Source: an uncultured Desulfobacter sp. (GTDB lineage Bacteria; Desulfobacterota; Desulfobacteria; Desulfobacterales; Desulfobacteraceae). From it: a stretch of 64,000 bases of DNA. Shown in pieces: positions 37,206-46,617 of the stretch. Each line of letters opens with the position of its first letter. Within the stretch, counting starts at the first letter, position 1. Under the pieces are notes generated by a model. That model was not told the DNA's origin. It did no database searches and saw only the letters and a list, made by a program, of their open reading frames with translations. The stretch lies in contig NZ_OY762614.1 in NCBI RefSeq assembly GCF_963666145.1, positions 124,001 to 188,000 on the forward strand, read 5' to 3'. Both the position numbers and the translations under genes were made by a program.

Positions 37206-37239
37206 CACGGGGCCTGTAGCGCAAGCGGAAGGCCCCGTG
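37206..37239 (+). terminator. GC-rich stem-loop before intron C
   Basis: CACGGGGCC and GGCCCCGTG form nine perfect pairs around a 16-base loop. Sits at the 5' end of intron C, the usual class C target context, and after the stop of the partial gene at 36945-37178. No T tract. Confidence 0.5.
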
Positions 37240-37945
37240 CACCCGGCTTGTGGTGTGCCGGGCACGGCACATGTTCTTAAAAGTGAGTCAAATGTATAGA
37301 ATTCCAATACATTTGGCAAGTCTTAGACCCAGCCTGATGGAGGCGAAGGGTGTAGTGACATGGCAAGGGGGTACCGGTGACGGCACTTCTGAAGGAAGCC
37401 GTCCTGCCGAGGCAGAGCACCACAAAAGTACGGGATGACGAACAGAAATCGAGTATGAGGCGCACATACCGGGACGAGCCTGCACAACAAGGTAAAGTCC
37501 TCTATCCATTACAGGGTATGTCCGTAAACTCGGCATTCACGTACTGAAAGACATGTGTTTACCCCGGGAGATCTCCTCTGTGCCAAAAACGGCTGAGGGC
37601 CGGGTAACCGGTCCCGACCGCATGGGAGAAGTCAGCAGAAGGCATAGTAGCCGGAGGAAACGAGCCCCCTAAAGACGGGGAGGCCTCACCCCGGTGAAGG
37701 CCTGAACGGTGTCTGGTCCGAATGGTCCGGATAAATGATAATGACAAATAGGAGGTGTGTACTTGTGAACAGACGGCCACAGCAGATGGAACTGTTCCCA
37801 GCGTCACAGATTGCCGAACGTCTGAGAAACAGCGACCGGTTAATGGAGATGATCCTTGAACGCAACAACATTATCCGGGCATGGAAACAGGTTTGTGCCA
37901 ACAAAGGAACACCCGGCGTAGACGGTATGAAAACCGGTCAACTCA
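37237..37945 (+). mobile_element. Group II intron C, 5' part only
   Basis: Plus-strand intron start (GTGCACCCGGCTTGTGGTGT or GTGTGCC at 37253) with about 500 bases of ribozyme domain I-III sequence and the first 60 codons of an RT. It stops abruptly at about 37945 inside a transporter gene; the rest of the RT, domains V-VI and the other exon are absent. A deletion after insertion is the simplest explanation. Confidence 0.75.
37765..37945 (+). pseudogene. Truncated group II intron reverse transcriptase (intron C)
   Basis: GTG at 37765 with an AGGAGGTGTG site; translation NRRPQQMELFPAS, RNNIIRAWKQVCANKG and TPGVDGMKTGQL is the N-terminal start of intron-encoded RTs. The frame then runs into antisense sequence of an RND transporter. 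Non-functional. Confidence 0.75.
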
Positions 37946-38223
37946 AAAATGCGCCCCAGTGTCCCGGGGTTGAACACCCCGTCGGGGTCCTCTTCGTTGA
38001 TCACGCCGATCACCACGGTGTCGCTTAAATTAAATTGTTTTTTGGCCTCATTGTGAAAAACACGGGCCAGTTCATCTTTTTCAAGCATGTTTTCAGGGTC
38101 TATGTCCATTTTAACCATGGGGAAAAAGGCACAGGCCGCAAGGGTGATTAAAAGGGTGCATCTTAGTACACGCTTGTGGCGGGTGACAGAGATCTCAATA
38201 ATGCGGTTTTTCAAATTTTTCAT
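37939..38223 (-). pseudogene. RND/MMPL-type exporter, N-terminal fragment
   Basis: Starts at ATG 38223 after a CGGAG site. The first 95 residues are intact: TM segment VLRCTLLITLAACAFFPMV, then the periplasmic start DIDPENMLEKDELARVFHNEAK and SDTVVIGVINEEDPDGVFNPGTL, as in COG1033-type RND proteins. It is cut by the intron C fragment, so about 90 percent of the protein is gone. A MarR-type operator sits 20 bases upstream. Confidence 0.8.
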
Positions 38224-38242
38224 TTTAACTCCGAATTAAACA

Positions 38243-38257
38243 GTTAAGCAACTTAAC
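38243..38257. promoter_or_regulatory. MarR-type operator, site 1
   Basis: GTTAAGCAACTTAAC: perfect 6-3-6 inverted repeat, between the marR stop and the RND start codon (20 bases upstream). Same pattern near marR itself and in front of the methyltransferase gene. Confidence 0.7.
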
Positions 38258-38289
38258 CTTTAGTGCAAAAAAATAGTCTGCCGTTATTC

Positions 38290-38772
38290 TTACGTATTTT
38301 TTTTGTCTCGGCTGGACAGACGTTTCTCCATGGTGGTGCCGATGGACTCCATCAATACGGAAAGGGTGGCAATCTGGGAGATGGAAAAGGATTCAAGGCC
38401 GTCAATCAAGGTGTTGAAATCCTTGCCGTGGAGCTGTTCATGAACCTGGAACACCTTCTGGCCCAGGTCGGTCAAAGATAGCTCAAATTCCTTGTTGCTG
38501 TGCGGCGATTGCCGTTTTAGAAGATAGCCTTTGTTCTCAAGTTTTTTGACCATCTGGGATGCGCCGCTTTTGGTGATGCCAAAGTGGTCGGCCAGCTGAG
38601 TGACGCTTAAATCACGGCCCTCTCCCACGGCCTGGATCATGTGCGCTTCCCGGGTGGAGACCTGATCGCCGTTGCCTACGGGGATGGGCATCTGCTCAAT
38701 GCGCTGGTACATGGCAGCAATGCGCAATAATTCACGGACCGTATTTTTTATCAGTTCTCTTTTGTCTTCCAT
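38290..38772 (-). CDS. MarR-family transcriptional regulator
   Basis: 160-residue winged-helix regulator: STREAHMIQAVGEGRDLSVTQLADHFGITKSGASQMVKKLENKGYL is the helix-turn-helix, followed by the wing RQSPHSNKEFELSLTDLG and a C-terminal dimerisation helix. I choose ATG 38772 over 38808, because the longer form would be encoded across operator site 2. Upstream of the RND fragment on the same strand and divergent from the methyltransferase/TonB genes. It most likely represses itself and both neighbours until a ligand binds. Confidence 0.88.
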   Translation of the reverse strand: MEDKRELIKNTVRELLRIAAMYQRIEQMPIPVGNGDQVSTREAHMIQAVGEGRDLSVTQLADHFGITKSGASQMVKKLENKGYLLKRQSPHSNKEFELSLTDLGQKVFQVHEQLHGKDFNTLIDGLESFSISQIATLSVLMESIGTTMEKRLSSRDKKNT

Positions 38773-38782
38773 GGGCAAAATA

Positions 38783-38797
38783 GTAAAGCAACTTAAT
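38783..38797. promoter_or_regulatory. MarR-type operator, site 2 (marR promoter)
   Basis: GTAAAGCAACTTAAT, matching site 1 at 13 of 15 positions, 10 bases upstream of the chosen marR start. Suggests autoregulation. Confidence 0.6.
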
Positions 38798-39073
38798 TTT
38801 ATTGTCAACGGATTTTTTGCGCTTGGGGTGGAACCGGCTTTGAAATCTTTTGCAGACTATAGGTTTGGCACATATGCATATAATTTGTTCATGCAGGAAT
38901 AAAATTTTTATCATAAAAGACTTGCAAAAATAGTTAAGCTTATGTATCAAGTTTTCTAAAAGTTAGGTTACACTTTATAACTTATTTTCAGATTATAATT
39001 ACTTTCCGCTTCTCATAGCAAGGGGTAGAGTGGATTTGTGTGCAGACGGGTGCATATGTTTTTTAGATTTTAT

Positions 39074-39088
39074 ATTAAGTCACTTAAC
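39074..39088. promoter_or_regulatory. MarR-type operator, site 3 (methyltransferase/TonB promoter)
   Basis: ATTAAGTCACTTAAC, a 6-3-6 inverted repeat with one mismatch, 21 bases upstream of the methyltransferase start. Confidence 0.6.
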
Positions 39089-39109
39089 TAAGTATTGGGG
39101 GAATCTTGT

Positions 39110-39703
39110 ATGAAAAATACGCGTTGCAGGCCTTGCGGGCACCACAGTAAAGGCACTTCAGGTGCCCCGACCAGTTACGGCATCCAGGATGCCGACGCTC
39201 TTTTCGACGCCCTTGAATTAAAACCGGGGGATCATCTGGCAGATCTTGGCTGCGGCCATGGGGATTACAGTCTGCGCGCCGCTCAAATAATCGGGCCAGA
39301 GGGGAATGTCTACGCAATTGACCACTGGCCCGGGTGTGCCGGGGCCCTGGAAGAACGGGCCAGGAAAAAAGGATTGACCAACATAGTCTGCCTTACCGCC
39401 GACATCCGCAAACAGATTCCGATCCCCGATGGTTCCGTGTCTGTGTGCCTGCTGTTCACGGTGTTGCATGCCGTGGGCTTAGGTGTGCTGGAGACACAAT
39501 TTGGCAAAGAACTTCAGCGCATCCTGGGGGCCAAAGCCAAGGTGGCCGTCCTTGAATTAAAAAAAGAAGAGCAGCCCTTTGGCCCACCCCTGCCCCGGCG
39601 CCTGGCACCGGATCAGGTTGAAACGGCATTTGCCCGGCAGGGGTTTAAGTTCAATAGTCTTATGGATTTGGGATTTACTTATCTAATGCAGCTTCACAGT
39701 TAA
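39110..39703 (+). CDS. Class I SAM-dependent methyltransferase
   Basis: 197 residues. SAM motif I LADLGCGHGDYSLRAA (about 42-57), acidic loop VYAIDHWP, then VCLTADIRKQIPIPDGSVSV. Ends with a family-like FNSLMDLGFTYLMQL. Rather short and rich in cysteine at the N-terminus (CRPCGH). I take ATG 39110 with GGGGGAAT upstream instead of TTG 39095. First gene after operator site 3, 12 bases before the membrane gene. Substrate unknown; a small molecule handled by the TonB receptor and exporters is possible. Confidence 0.82.
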   Translation: MKNTRCRPCGHHSKGTSGAPTSYGIQDADALFDALELKPGDHLADLGCGHGDYSLRAAQIIGPEGNVYAIDHWPGCAGALEERARKKGLTNIVCLTADIRKQIPIPDGSVSVCLLFTVLHAVGLGVLETQFGKELQRILGAKAKVAVLELKKEEQPFGPPLPRRLAPDQVETAFARQGFKFNSLMDLGFTYLMQLHS

Positions 39704-39715
39704 AGGAGAAGAATT

Positions 39716-40315
39716 GTGTTCAAAAAAACAACCTCATTAACCCTGGCCTTTTCCGGGCTTATCATGCTGGTGACCAGTATTGTCCTTTACTTTGGACCGG
39801 CGGGCCAGGTGGCCCACTTTTGTCCCTGGCAGTTCTGGGGGCTGAACCGCCATTACTGGATGATGCTTCATTTAAACTCCGGTGTGCTCCTTTGCCTGGC
39901 CATGCTCGTCCACACCTGGTTGAACTGGCGGCTTTTAACTGCCTACATGAATTTAAAAAAATCGGACCTGCGAGGTATTTCATTGGCCGTTTCCCTGGTA
40001 TTGACCATGTATGTCTGTATTGGCGGCTGTTTCAACCTGCCGCCCATGAAGCAACTGATCGGGGTGGCAAGAAGCTGCCGTATCGCATCCCTGAAAGCAT
40101 ACGGCTCCCCGCCGTACGGCAGTGCCGCAGATTACCCGGTGTCACTGATAGCCGGATATATGGGCTGGGACCCCCAGACGGCCATGGCCCGGCTTGCAAA
40201 AAAAGACATTGCCATAGAATCGCCGGAACAGTCCCTGAATGACCTGGCCTTTACCAACCACACCACCCTGGGGCATCTGCTTGATGTGATGTGTCCGGAT
40301 TCTATGCAAAATTAA
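39716..40315 (+). CDS. DUF4405-like membrane protein (cytochrome b-type helices)
   Basis: 199 residues, GTG start at 39716 behind AAAGGAGAAG. Three hydrophobic helices (about 8-27, 50-68, 88-106) with His in GLNRHYWMMLHLNSG and AMLVHTWLNW, spaced as heme-b ligands in DUF4405/cytochrome b561-like proteins, then a soluble C-terminal domain (about 120-199) ending in LGHLLDVMCPD. May pass electrons across the inner membrane for reduction of an imported compound. Between methyltransferase and receptor genes, same strand. Confidence 0.7.
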   Translation: MFKKTTSLTLAFSGLIMLVTSIVLYFGPAGQVAHFCPWQFWGLNRHYWMMLHLNSGVLLCLAMLVHTWLNWRLLTAYMNLKKSDLRGISLAVSLVLTMYVCIGGCFNLPPMKQLIGVARSCRIASLKAYGSPPYGSAADYPVSLIAGYMGWDPQTAMARLAKKDIAIESPEQSLNDLAFTNHTTLGHLLDVMCPDSMQN

Positions 40316-40335
40316 AATAGTTAAAGTGGAAAGGA

Positions 40336-42468
40336 ATGAAGATGAAAGTTGTTTCAGTGTTGTTTTTTGCCTTTGCCATGGCCATTTCTTTTGGGAATAT
40401 ACCGGCAGTTTCTGCCCAAACCCGACAAGTTCAAAATGATGAAGAAATAGAAAAAAATCAGGATACACCGGGGACACAGCAGTTGGAACAGGTGGTTGTC
40501 ACAGCCCGGAAAAAAGAGGAAAATGTTCAGGATGTGCCCATCAGCATGGATGTTTTTTCTGCATCACAGCTTGAAGACAGAACCGTTCGAAGTATGGTGG
40601 ACCTGATAAAATTTTCCCCCAATGTATTTATCAAAGAGAGCCATGTGGAACATGCCCTGACCATCAGGGGAATTTCATCCTTTAAGTCGGCCATCTATTC
40701 CCCGGCAGGATTTTATGTGGATGATATCAGCTATCCGCTGCACTATACCCAGAACACCGCACTGTTTGACGTGGAGCGCATTGAAATACTCAAAGGCCCC
40801 CAGGGAACCCTGTACGGCAGAAATTCCGAATCCGGTGTGCTCAATATTGTCACAAGACAGCCAGGCAATGAGCGGCAGGCATCCGTAAACGCAGAATATG
40901 CAAGCGATAACACATACCGCTTCGGGGTAAATTTAAAGCAGCCCATTGTCAAGGATACCCTCTATTTTGGCGGGGCGTTTCAATTTGATACCTCTGACGG
41001 GTATTTCACAAATATTGCCAACGGCGATGATACGGCTATGGACCAGGAACATCTCAACGGCCGAGCCACGTTAAGATGGACGCCGTCAATGGCCTGGGAC
41101 ATCGCCTTTATCACGGATATTCAAAGTGAAAACGATCATGGCGGAGGCTTCAGGTACATTGACGGCCCCTGTGCCACGGACCGTTATGAAGTCCGGAAAG
41201 ATACCGACGAATATGTGGACCAGGACAGCAACAGCCAGAATCTTCGCATTAAATACAAGGCCGATAATTTTGAAGTCCTGTCCGTGACCAGTGCCCTATC
41301 CCAGTCTCTGGACAAGCAGAACGATGCCGATGCCTGGAACAATGCCTCAAATCAAAAATTAAATATTTTTAAAATTGATGAACGCCAGTACAGCCAGGAA
41401 CTTCGCATCTCATCCACCGGGCAGAATTCCTTTGAGTGGCTGGCCGGAGTATATGGCTTTATCGAAGATACAACCTTTGATTTTCAATATGACTGGGTTT
41501 CCATGTCAAGGACAATGAAGCACCCGGTCACCGACATTGATTCGTCGGGCCTGGCCGCTTTCATGCAAGGAACCTGGACCCCGCTTCAAAAGCTTCATAT
41601 CACTGCAGGTCTTCGCTTTGATCACCAGGAGATGGACGGCTCCCAGCGCGATGATGTCCAGGGGATCATCAATGACGATTCCCAGACCTTTGATGAAATC
41701 CTGCCCAAAATTGCTGTAACTTATGATATTGCCCCGGACATCATGGGGTATGTCTCAGCATCCAAAGGGTATCTGGTGGGCGGCTTTAACTGGCTGAATT
41801 CTCCCAACGACGATACCTTTACCTATGATTCCGAGTATACCTGGAATTACGAGGCCGGCGTCAAAGCGGCCTGGTGTTCCGGGCGTCTGGTATCCAATCT
41901 GTCCGTATTCTACATTGATATAAAAGATAAACAGGTGACTGAAACAGACCCGGACACCATCGCCACCACCATTACCAATGCAGCCAAAGCCCATGCCCAG
42001 GGTCTTGAACTGCAATTGCAGGCAAAGCCTTTAAAGGGTCTGGATCTGTTTGCAGGTTTTGGGTACACCAAATCAACCTTTGATGATTTTACAGCCCTTG
42101 TCTGGAACGATAACAACACCGCTTTGATCCAAAAGGATTACAGCGGAAACGATTTGACCTATGCGCCGCGCTATACGTACAACTTAGGCGTACAATACCG
42201 TTTGTCAAACGGCCTGTTCTGCCGGGCAGACTATTTTGGAACAGACAAATTCTACGGTGATCCGGCCAATAAAACCAGTCAGTCTGCCTATGCCACCTTG
42301 AACCTTAAGGTGGGGTATGAACAAGAGCACTATGATGTGTACCTTTGGGCCAAAAATGTACTGGATGAAGAGTACCTGACCTGGGTCAACACGTCCGGCA
42401 GTTACACCATCGGGCTTGACGGGGACCCAAGGGTTTGTGGTGTTACCGTAAATATCAGATTTTTTTGA
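40336..42468 (+). CDS. TonB-dependent outer-membrane receptor
   Basis: 710 residues: signal peptide to about residue 27 (AVSA|QTRQ), TonB-box-like LEQVVVTARKKEE, plug domain (VPISMDVFSASQLED, LTIRGISS, DVERIEILKGPQGTLYGRNSESGVLNI), then a 22-strand barrel ending VTVNIRFF with terminal Phe. Closest in style to COG1629/COG4771 siderophore or other ligand receptors. It imports a large or scarce ligand with TonB/ExbBD energy, which is not encoded here. Fourth element of the MarR-controlled run. Confidence 0.9.
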   Translation: MKMKVVSVLFFAFAMAISFGNIPAVSAQTRQVQNDEEIEKNQDTPGTQQLEQVVVTARKKEENVQDVPISMDVFSASQLEDRTVRSMVDLIKFSPNVFIKESHVEHALTIRGISSFKSAIYSPAGFYVDDISYPLHYTQNTALFDVERIEILKGPQGTLYGRNSESGVLNIVTRQPGNERQASVNAEYASDNTYRFGVNLKQPIVKDTLYFGGAFQFDTSDGYFTNIANGDDTAMDQEHLNGRATLRWTPSMAWDIAFITDIQSENDHGGGFRYIDGPCATDRYEVRKDTDEYVDQDSNSQNLRIKYKADNFEVLSVTSALSQSLDKQNDADAWNNASNQKLNIFKIDERQYSQELRISSTGQNSFEWLAGVYGFIEDTTFDFQYDWVSMSRTMKHPVTDIDSSGLAAFMQGTWTPLQKLHITAGLRFDHQEMDGSQRDDVQGIINDDSQTFDEILPKIAVTYDIAPDIMGYVSASKGYLVGGFNWLNSPNDDTFTYDSEYTWNYEAGVKAAWCSGRLVSNLSVFYIDIKDKQVTETDPDTIATTITNAAKAHAQGLELQLQAKPLKGLDLFAGFGYTKSTFDDFTALVWNDNNTALIQKDYSGNDLTYAPRYTYNLGVQYRLSNGLFCRADYFGTDKFYGDPANKTSQSAYATLNLKVGYEQEHYDVYLWAKNVLDEEYLTWVNTSGSYTIGLDGDPRVCGVTVNIRFF

Positions 42469-42520
42469 GATAGACTTCTATTCTCGCATATTAAAAACAT
42501 AGAATGAAAAGGAACAAACA

Positions 42521-43180
42521 GTGGAAAAAATAAAACAAATTTTTAATTCCGAACATGCCAATGCCTACGACCAGAAGGCCATGAAAGCCCAATGGCTGGA
42601 TCCGGCCATTGTATTCGGCATGGCCTACAGGTTCGTCAGTCCCAAAGAGCGGGTTTTGGATATAGGTATCGGCACCGGCCTGTCCTCCGAGTTGTTTTTC
42701 AAGGCAGGGCTTGAAATCCACGGGATTGATTTTTCGCACCAGATGCTTGGGTTATGCCGTGCAAAGGGGATGGCCAAGGATTTAAAGGAGCATGACCTGT
42801 CAGTTACCCCCTATCCTTATCCGGATAATTTTGCCCATCATGCCGTGTGCACCGGGGTCACCCATATTTTCGAGGACATCACCCCGATTTTTAAAGAAGT
42901 TTCAAGGATGCTTAAAGAAAACGGAATGTTTGCCTTTGTGGTGGCCCATTGTGATGAAGGTGAAAAGCGAACGAGATCCGTTAAACCCCACGCAGATCCC
43001 CAAAAAGAGAATATGCTCATGTATGGCTATTGTGACAAACAAATTGAAATGCTGACTAAAGAACACGGGTTTGGCCCGGTGTATGATCTTGAATTCAATG
43101 CCTGTGCCATTGCAAACCAACCCGGGCGGTACAAAGCCAGGGTCATCCAAAAGCAGCCTGTCACGCCTTGCCAGTCCTGA
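42521..43180 (+). CDS. Class I SAM-dependent methyltransferase, second
   Basis: 219 residues, GTG start with AAAAGGAACA upstream. SAM motif VLDIGIGTGLSSELF (about 45-59), then IHGIDFSHQMLGLCRAKG and HAVCTGVTHIFEDITPIFKEVSRMLKENG, a UbiE/Methyltransf_25-type enzyme. Follows the TonB receptor at 52 bases on the same strand. Its last 20 bases overlap the end of the convergent MFS gene. Confidence 0.85.
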   Translation: MEKIKQIFNSEHANAYDQKAMKAQWLDPAIVFGMAYRFVSPKERVLDIGIGTGLSSELFFKAGLEIHGIDFSHQMLGLCRAKGMAKDLKEHDLSVTPYPYPDNFAHHAVCTGVTHIFEDITPIFKEVSRMLKENGMFAFVVAHCDEGEKRTRSVKPHADPQKENMLMYGYCDKQIEMLTKEHGFGPVYDLEFNACAIANQPGRYKARVIQKQPVTPCQS

Positions 43181-44311
43181 TAAACTGCACCAGCATCAGG
43201 GAGACAAAGCTGATGCTGGCACCGGCCAGGAAAGGAATCTTGTAATCCACCAGCCAAAGCGCCCCGCCGATGGCTGGCAGGGCCACGGCTGCAATGTGGT
43301 TGATGGTGGTTCCGGCAGCCGCAGACGGGGCAATGTCTTTAGTGTCGCAGATTTTCTGGAAGTAGGTTTTAATGCAGATGTTGAAGCTGAAAGATACGTG
43401 GTCCAGGATGTACAGCGCCACCACAGCCATCTTGCTTTGAGTGAAGGCATAGGCCGTAAAAATCAGGATCAGAAAAAAATACTCCACCGAGAGCAGTTTT
43501 CTTTCCCCGAAGCGGATCACGGCACGGCCAACAGCCGGGTTGATGAAAAAGTTGACGGCATTGTTTAAAAGAAAGAGCAGGGTGATCTGCGTAATGGAAA
43601 AGTCAAATTTCTGGACCAGCAGGAATGATGCAAAAGCGATGAAGATCTGGCGCCTGGCCCCGGCCATGAAGGTTAGAAGATAATAAAGCCAGTATCGCTT
43701 GCGAAATACCATGGATTTGAGCTGCACAGGCATGCCGGGCTGTTCGGGATTCCGGGTAAATTCCCAGAAGCCGAAAAAGATGATGATTGATCCCAAAAGG
43801 GTATACATCAGGGTATAGCTCAAAAACGAAGAGACCGCCAGGATCACAAGCTCTGCTACAATGTTGGCCATGGCCGCCCACCTTTGCTGGGCCGCAAAGA
43901 CAATGGGGCCGTACCCTGGGGGAAATATTGCAGGGTTAACGACTGGGCACAGGTCTGGTAGTAATGAAATCCGAAGCTCATGACCAGGGTGGTGGCAATC
44001 AGGCCTGCAAAACTGGGCAGAAGACCGGTGAGGAATACACCTATGCCAAGAAGAACAATGGAGAGAGCCGCCAGCCGGTGCTCGGAAAAGATCAGCAGCA
44101 AGTAGGCCACCAGGACGCCCAGAAGGCCTGGGATTTCCCTGACGGACTGGATCCCCCCCACATGCTCACCATCCAGCCCCACCACGTAAAAGGCATAGTT
44201 GTCAAACAGGGTGCGCCAGCACTGCAGGCCGCCTGTACAGCACACCGTTAAAATGATCAGGTAGACATACATGGGGATAGATGTCACAACCTTGCTTGTC
44301 TTTGTTTTCAT
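43161..44311 (-). pseudogene. MFS transporter with one-base frameshift
   Basis: Begins MKTKTSKVVTSIPMYVYLIILTVC at ATG 44311 and continues with about six TM helices to YFPQGTAP, then the frame is lost in a CCCC run near 43910. The other frame continues IVFAAQQRWAAMANIVAELVILAV to the stop at 43161 with the second set of TM helices. One added C would restore a 383-residue 12-TM exporter. Likely pseudogene or sequencing slip. Convergent with the methyltransferase cluster; the intron D 3' end is 30 bases upstream. Confidence 0.8.
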
Positions 44312-44340
44312 TCTTATCCTGGTTTTTACCACAAAGACCA

Positions 44341-46319
44341 GTAGAGTAGAGGAAGGGGTGCTATTGCACCCGCTTCCCCCCTCGTCAAACCGGACATGCA
44401 GATTTCCCGCATCCGGCTTTCTCTTAGAATTCACCTTTGGCACACGGACATACAGCCATTGACCCTATGTCATAAAGTCACCAGACCTAAGCGCTTGAGG
44501 TGTCGGTAGTAACTAACACCTTCCGGTGGTTTATATGGCCGTTGGCTTCTTCGATGTAAATGCCTGATTAGACGTTGCATTACATAGCTGTTCACTTGTC
44601 TAAATGCTTTACGTGGATATCCCAACCTAAAATAATTTGACCATCCTATCAGATGCCTGTTTATCTGCATTATCAACCTGGGTAAAGGAACATGGCTGTG
44701 CTTTTTATTCACCAAAGCCCTTATCTTTTCTCGTTCTGCTTTAAGGGCCTTCTTTGAGGCGCAAGGATTCAGATACGTTTGAGCCCTTCCATGTAAATCT
44801 TTGTCATATCTGAATGTGTACCCCAGAAAATCAAAGCTTTCACCAAGGACATCAAGGTTCACAACCTTTGTCTTATCTTGATTCAATTTCAAACCAAGCC
44901 AGGACTCAATTTTATTCTCTGTAAAGTCCCGCATTTTCCGGCCTTGATACCTCGCCATTATGACAAAATCATCGGCGTATCGAACAATCCGGGCATTTGC
45001 CCATTGAAATGGACCGTTTATCCCATGAAAGACCTTGTCAAACCAATGAAGATATATATTGGCCAAAAGAGGCGAGATCACACCTCCCTGGGGAGTGCCG
45101 GTAGATCTTCGACTAATTTTTCCGCCACCGTGCCCCTTGGGCTCAACCACAGGTGCTTTTAACCACATCCGAATCAGTTTGAGGACTGATCGATCTGTTA
45201 TCCTCATCTGTAGGCATTTCATCAACTTCTCATGTGGAATTGTATCAAAATACGCCGACAAATCTGCGTCGTATACGGCCTTTCGCCCTTGTTGCAGATT
45301 CTTGTGCACCTCTTTAAGGGCATCATGGGCTGATTTACCAGGACGGAATCCATATGAGCAATCCAGAAAATCTGCCTCGAATATAGGTTCGAGGATCAAC
45401 AGGGCCGCCATTTGTGAGACCCTATCTCGAATAGTCGGTATACCCAATGGTCGCTGTCTGCCATCCGGTTTCGGAATATATACCCTACGCACGGCTTCCG
45501 GTTTGTAGGTCTTGGTTTTCAGTGCTTCATGGATAGAGTCGACAAAACCGTTTGACCCTTCAGGACTATTCTCAATATCCTGGAATGTCATTCCGTCTAC
45601 TCCAGCTGCGCCCCCTTTTGCCCTACAGATTGCATAAGCACAGGTAATTACATCTTTGCGAAAGATACGATCATACAAAACATAGAATCGAAATTTTGGC
45701 TCATCCTTCGCCTTTCGGTAAAGATTCTGTCTCAAGGAGGAGAGTTTCTCCGGTATTTTGACGCCTTTAAGCCCGGCATGATCCCAGTCTTTCTCAGACT
45801 CCCAAAATTCCAGTTGTTCCGTAACGGGACGATTGTCCAAGCGGCTTTCCCCCTCTCTTACTTCATCATATCTAAGATAAGGCCCCTTTGCTCCACAGGC
45901 ATTACCCTGTTTCCTCACTACTATGGGCCTATCCGACTCCCATCCTGACGAGCCATGCAGTTATTGATTCCTACATTGCCGTGAATCTATCTGCCTGGAT
46001 GGGTATCCCAGGTTCCTCGACTATTCTTTCGCTACGCGCTGTCCGCTATTACCCCGGCAGGCTGGACAGATGCCTTTGCTGATTTCTTCTCTATCCATGC
46101 TGGCTTCACCATCTCCGGAAGGCTGGCCGCCTGCAAATTTGTGTAACGAGGCCGAAACCGGTTCACCCGTTTGGATTACGGCTCGCAGCTTTGCTGCCTG
46201 GTCTTGCTCCCCGTGCTTTGTTACCTCCACACGACAGACCGCAGCTACATGTATAATCAGCAATTTACATGATAACCTCCTTGCAGGTTATTAGAATAGC
46301 CAGGCTTATCCTGGCGCAC
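44341..46319 (-). mobile_element. Group II intron D, complete
   Basis: Minus-strand intron of 1979 bases: 5' end GTGCGCCAGGATAAGCCTGG at 46319, ribozyme to about 45920, ORF 44470-45918, domain V near 44380-44420 (GAAAGCCGGATGCGGGAAAT) and 3' end CCTCTACTCTAC at 44341. It lies just after a hairpin of the upstream region and just before the MFS start codon, same strand as MFS. Confidence 0.85.
44470..45918 (-). CDS. ltrA: Group II intron reverse transcriptase/maturase (intron D)
   Basis: 482-residue intron-encoded protein: RT0-RT7 with GGAAGVDGMTFQDIE, GRQRPLGIPTIRDRVSQMA, YDADLSAYFDTIPH, GTPQGGVISPLLANIYLHWFD and the catalytic VRYADDFVI, then GIIM maturase HLIGWSNYFRLG and a C-terminal basic tail. 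No endonuclease domain. It differs clearly from the intron B protein, so the two introns are independent arrivals. Appears intact. Confidence 0.95.
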   Translation of the reverse strand: MRKQGNACGAKGPYLRYDEVREGESRLDNRPVTEQLEFWESEKDWDHAGLKGVKIPEKLSSLRQNLYRKAKDEPKFRFYVLYDRIFRKDVITCAYAICRAKGGAAGVDGMTFQDIENSPEGSNGFVDSIHEALKTKTYKPEAVRRVYIPKPDGRQRPLGIPTIRDRVSQMAALLILEPIFEADFLDCSYGFRPGKSAHDALKEVHKNLQQGRKAVYDADLSAYFDTIPHEKLMKCLQMRITDRSVLKLIRMWLKAPVVEPKGHGGGKISRRSTGTPQGGVISPLLANIYLHWFDKVFHGINGPFQWANARIVRYADDFVIMARYQGRKMRDFTENKIESWLGLKLNQDKTKVVNLDVLGESFDFLGYTFRYDKDLHGRAQTYLNPCASKKALKAEREKIRALVNKKHSHVPLPRLIMQINRHLIGWSNYFRLGYPRKAFRQVNSYVMQRLIRHLHRRSQRPYKPPEGVSYYRHLKRLGLVTL

Positions 46320-46365
46320 CGAAGGACACCAAGGGCGGATCTCTTCGTGCCCTTGATGTCCTTCG
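46320..46365. repeat. 17-bp inverted repeat at the intron D 5' junction
   Basis: CGAAGGACACCAAGGGC at 46320-46336 pairs with 46349-46365 with one mismatch, loop of 12 bases. Intron D begins at the next base. Acts as terminator-like target of the intron and possibly ends the gene fragment at 46399-46617. Confidence 0.7.
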
Positions 46366-46398
46366 TGGTAAATTAAGTGCCTTACGTATTCCGCAGGG

Positions 46399-46617
46399 CT
46401 ATCCCAGTTTTTTAACAATCGCGTCCACAGCCTTTTCAGCCGTGGCCCCGAACAGGGTCTCAATGTCCACAAGGTTGAGGTATTTATCATCCCATGTCAC
46501 ATTTTTGCTTTCAAGTATCCAGTCCTTCAGGCGTGTGTATTTCCCGCCCAGGGCTTTTATTTTTTTCAGCAAGGTCACCTCTTCAGGGGATTTAAAGGCA
46601 ATGTTTAAAACCGAAAA
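46399..46617 (-). pseudogene. C-terminal fragment of an unknown protein
   Basis: About 72 codons in frame with normal composition: FKSPEEVTLLKKIKALGGK, LKDWILESKNVTWDDKYLN, LVDIETLFGATAEKAVDAIV and stop at 46399. No start, because it is cut at about 46617 by the SLC13 fragment on the other strand. It was probably the gene upstream of the MFS transporter. Family not recognised. Confidence 0.5.

Noticed and set aside
38929..38943. Fourth MarR operator (AGTTAAGCTTATG)
   Set aside because: Only one half-site matches; probably part of the promoter.
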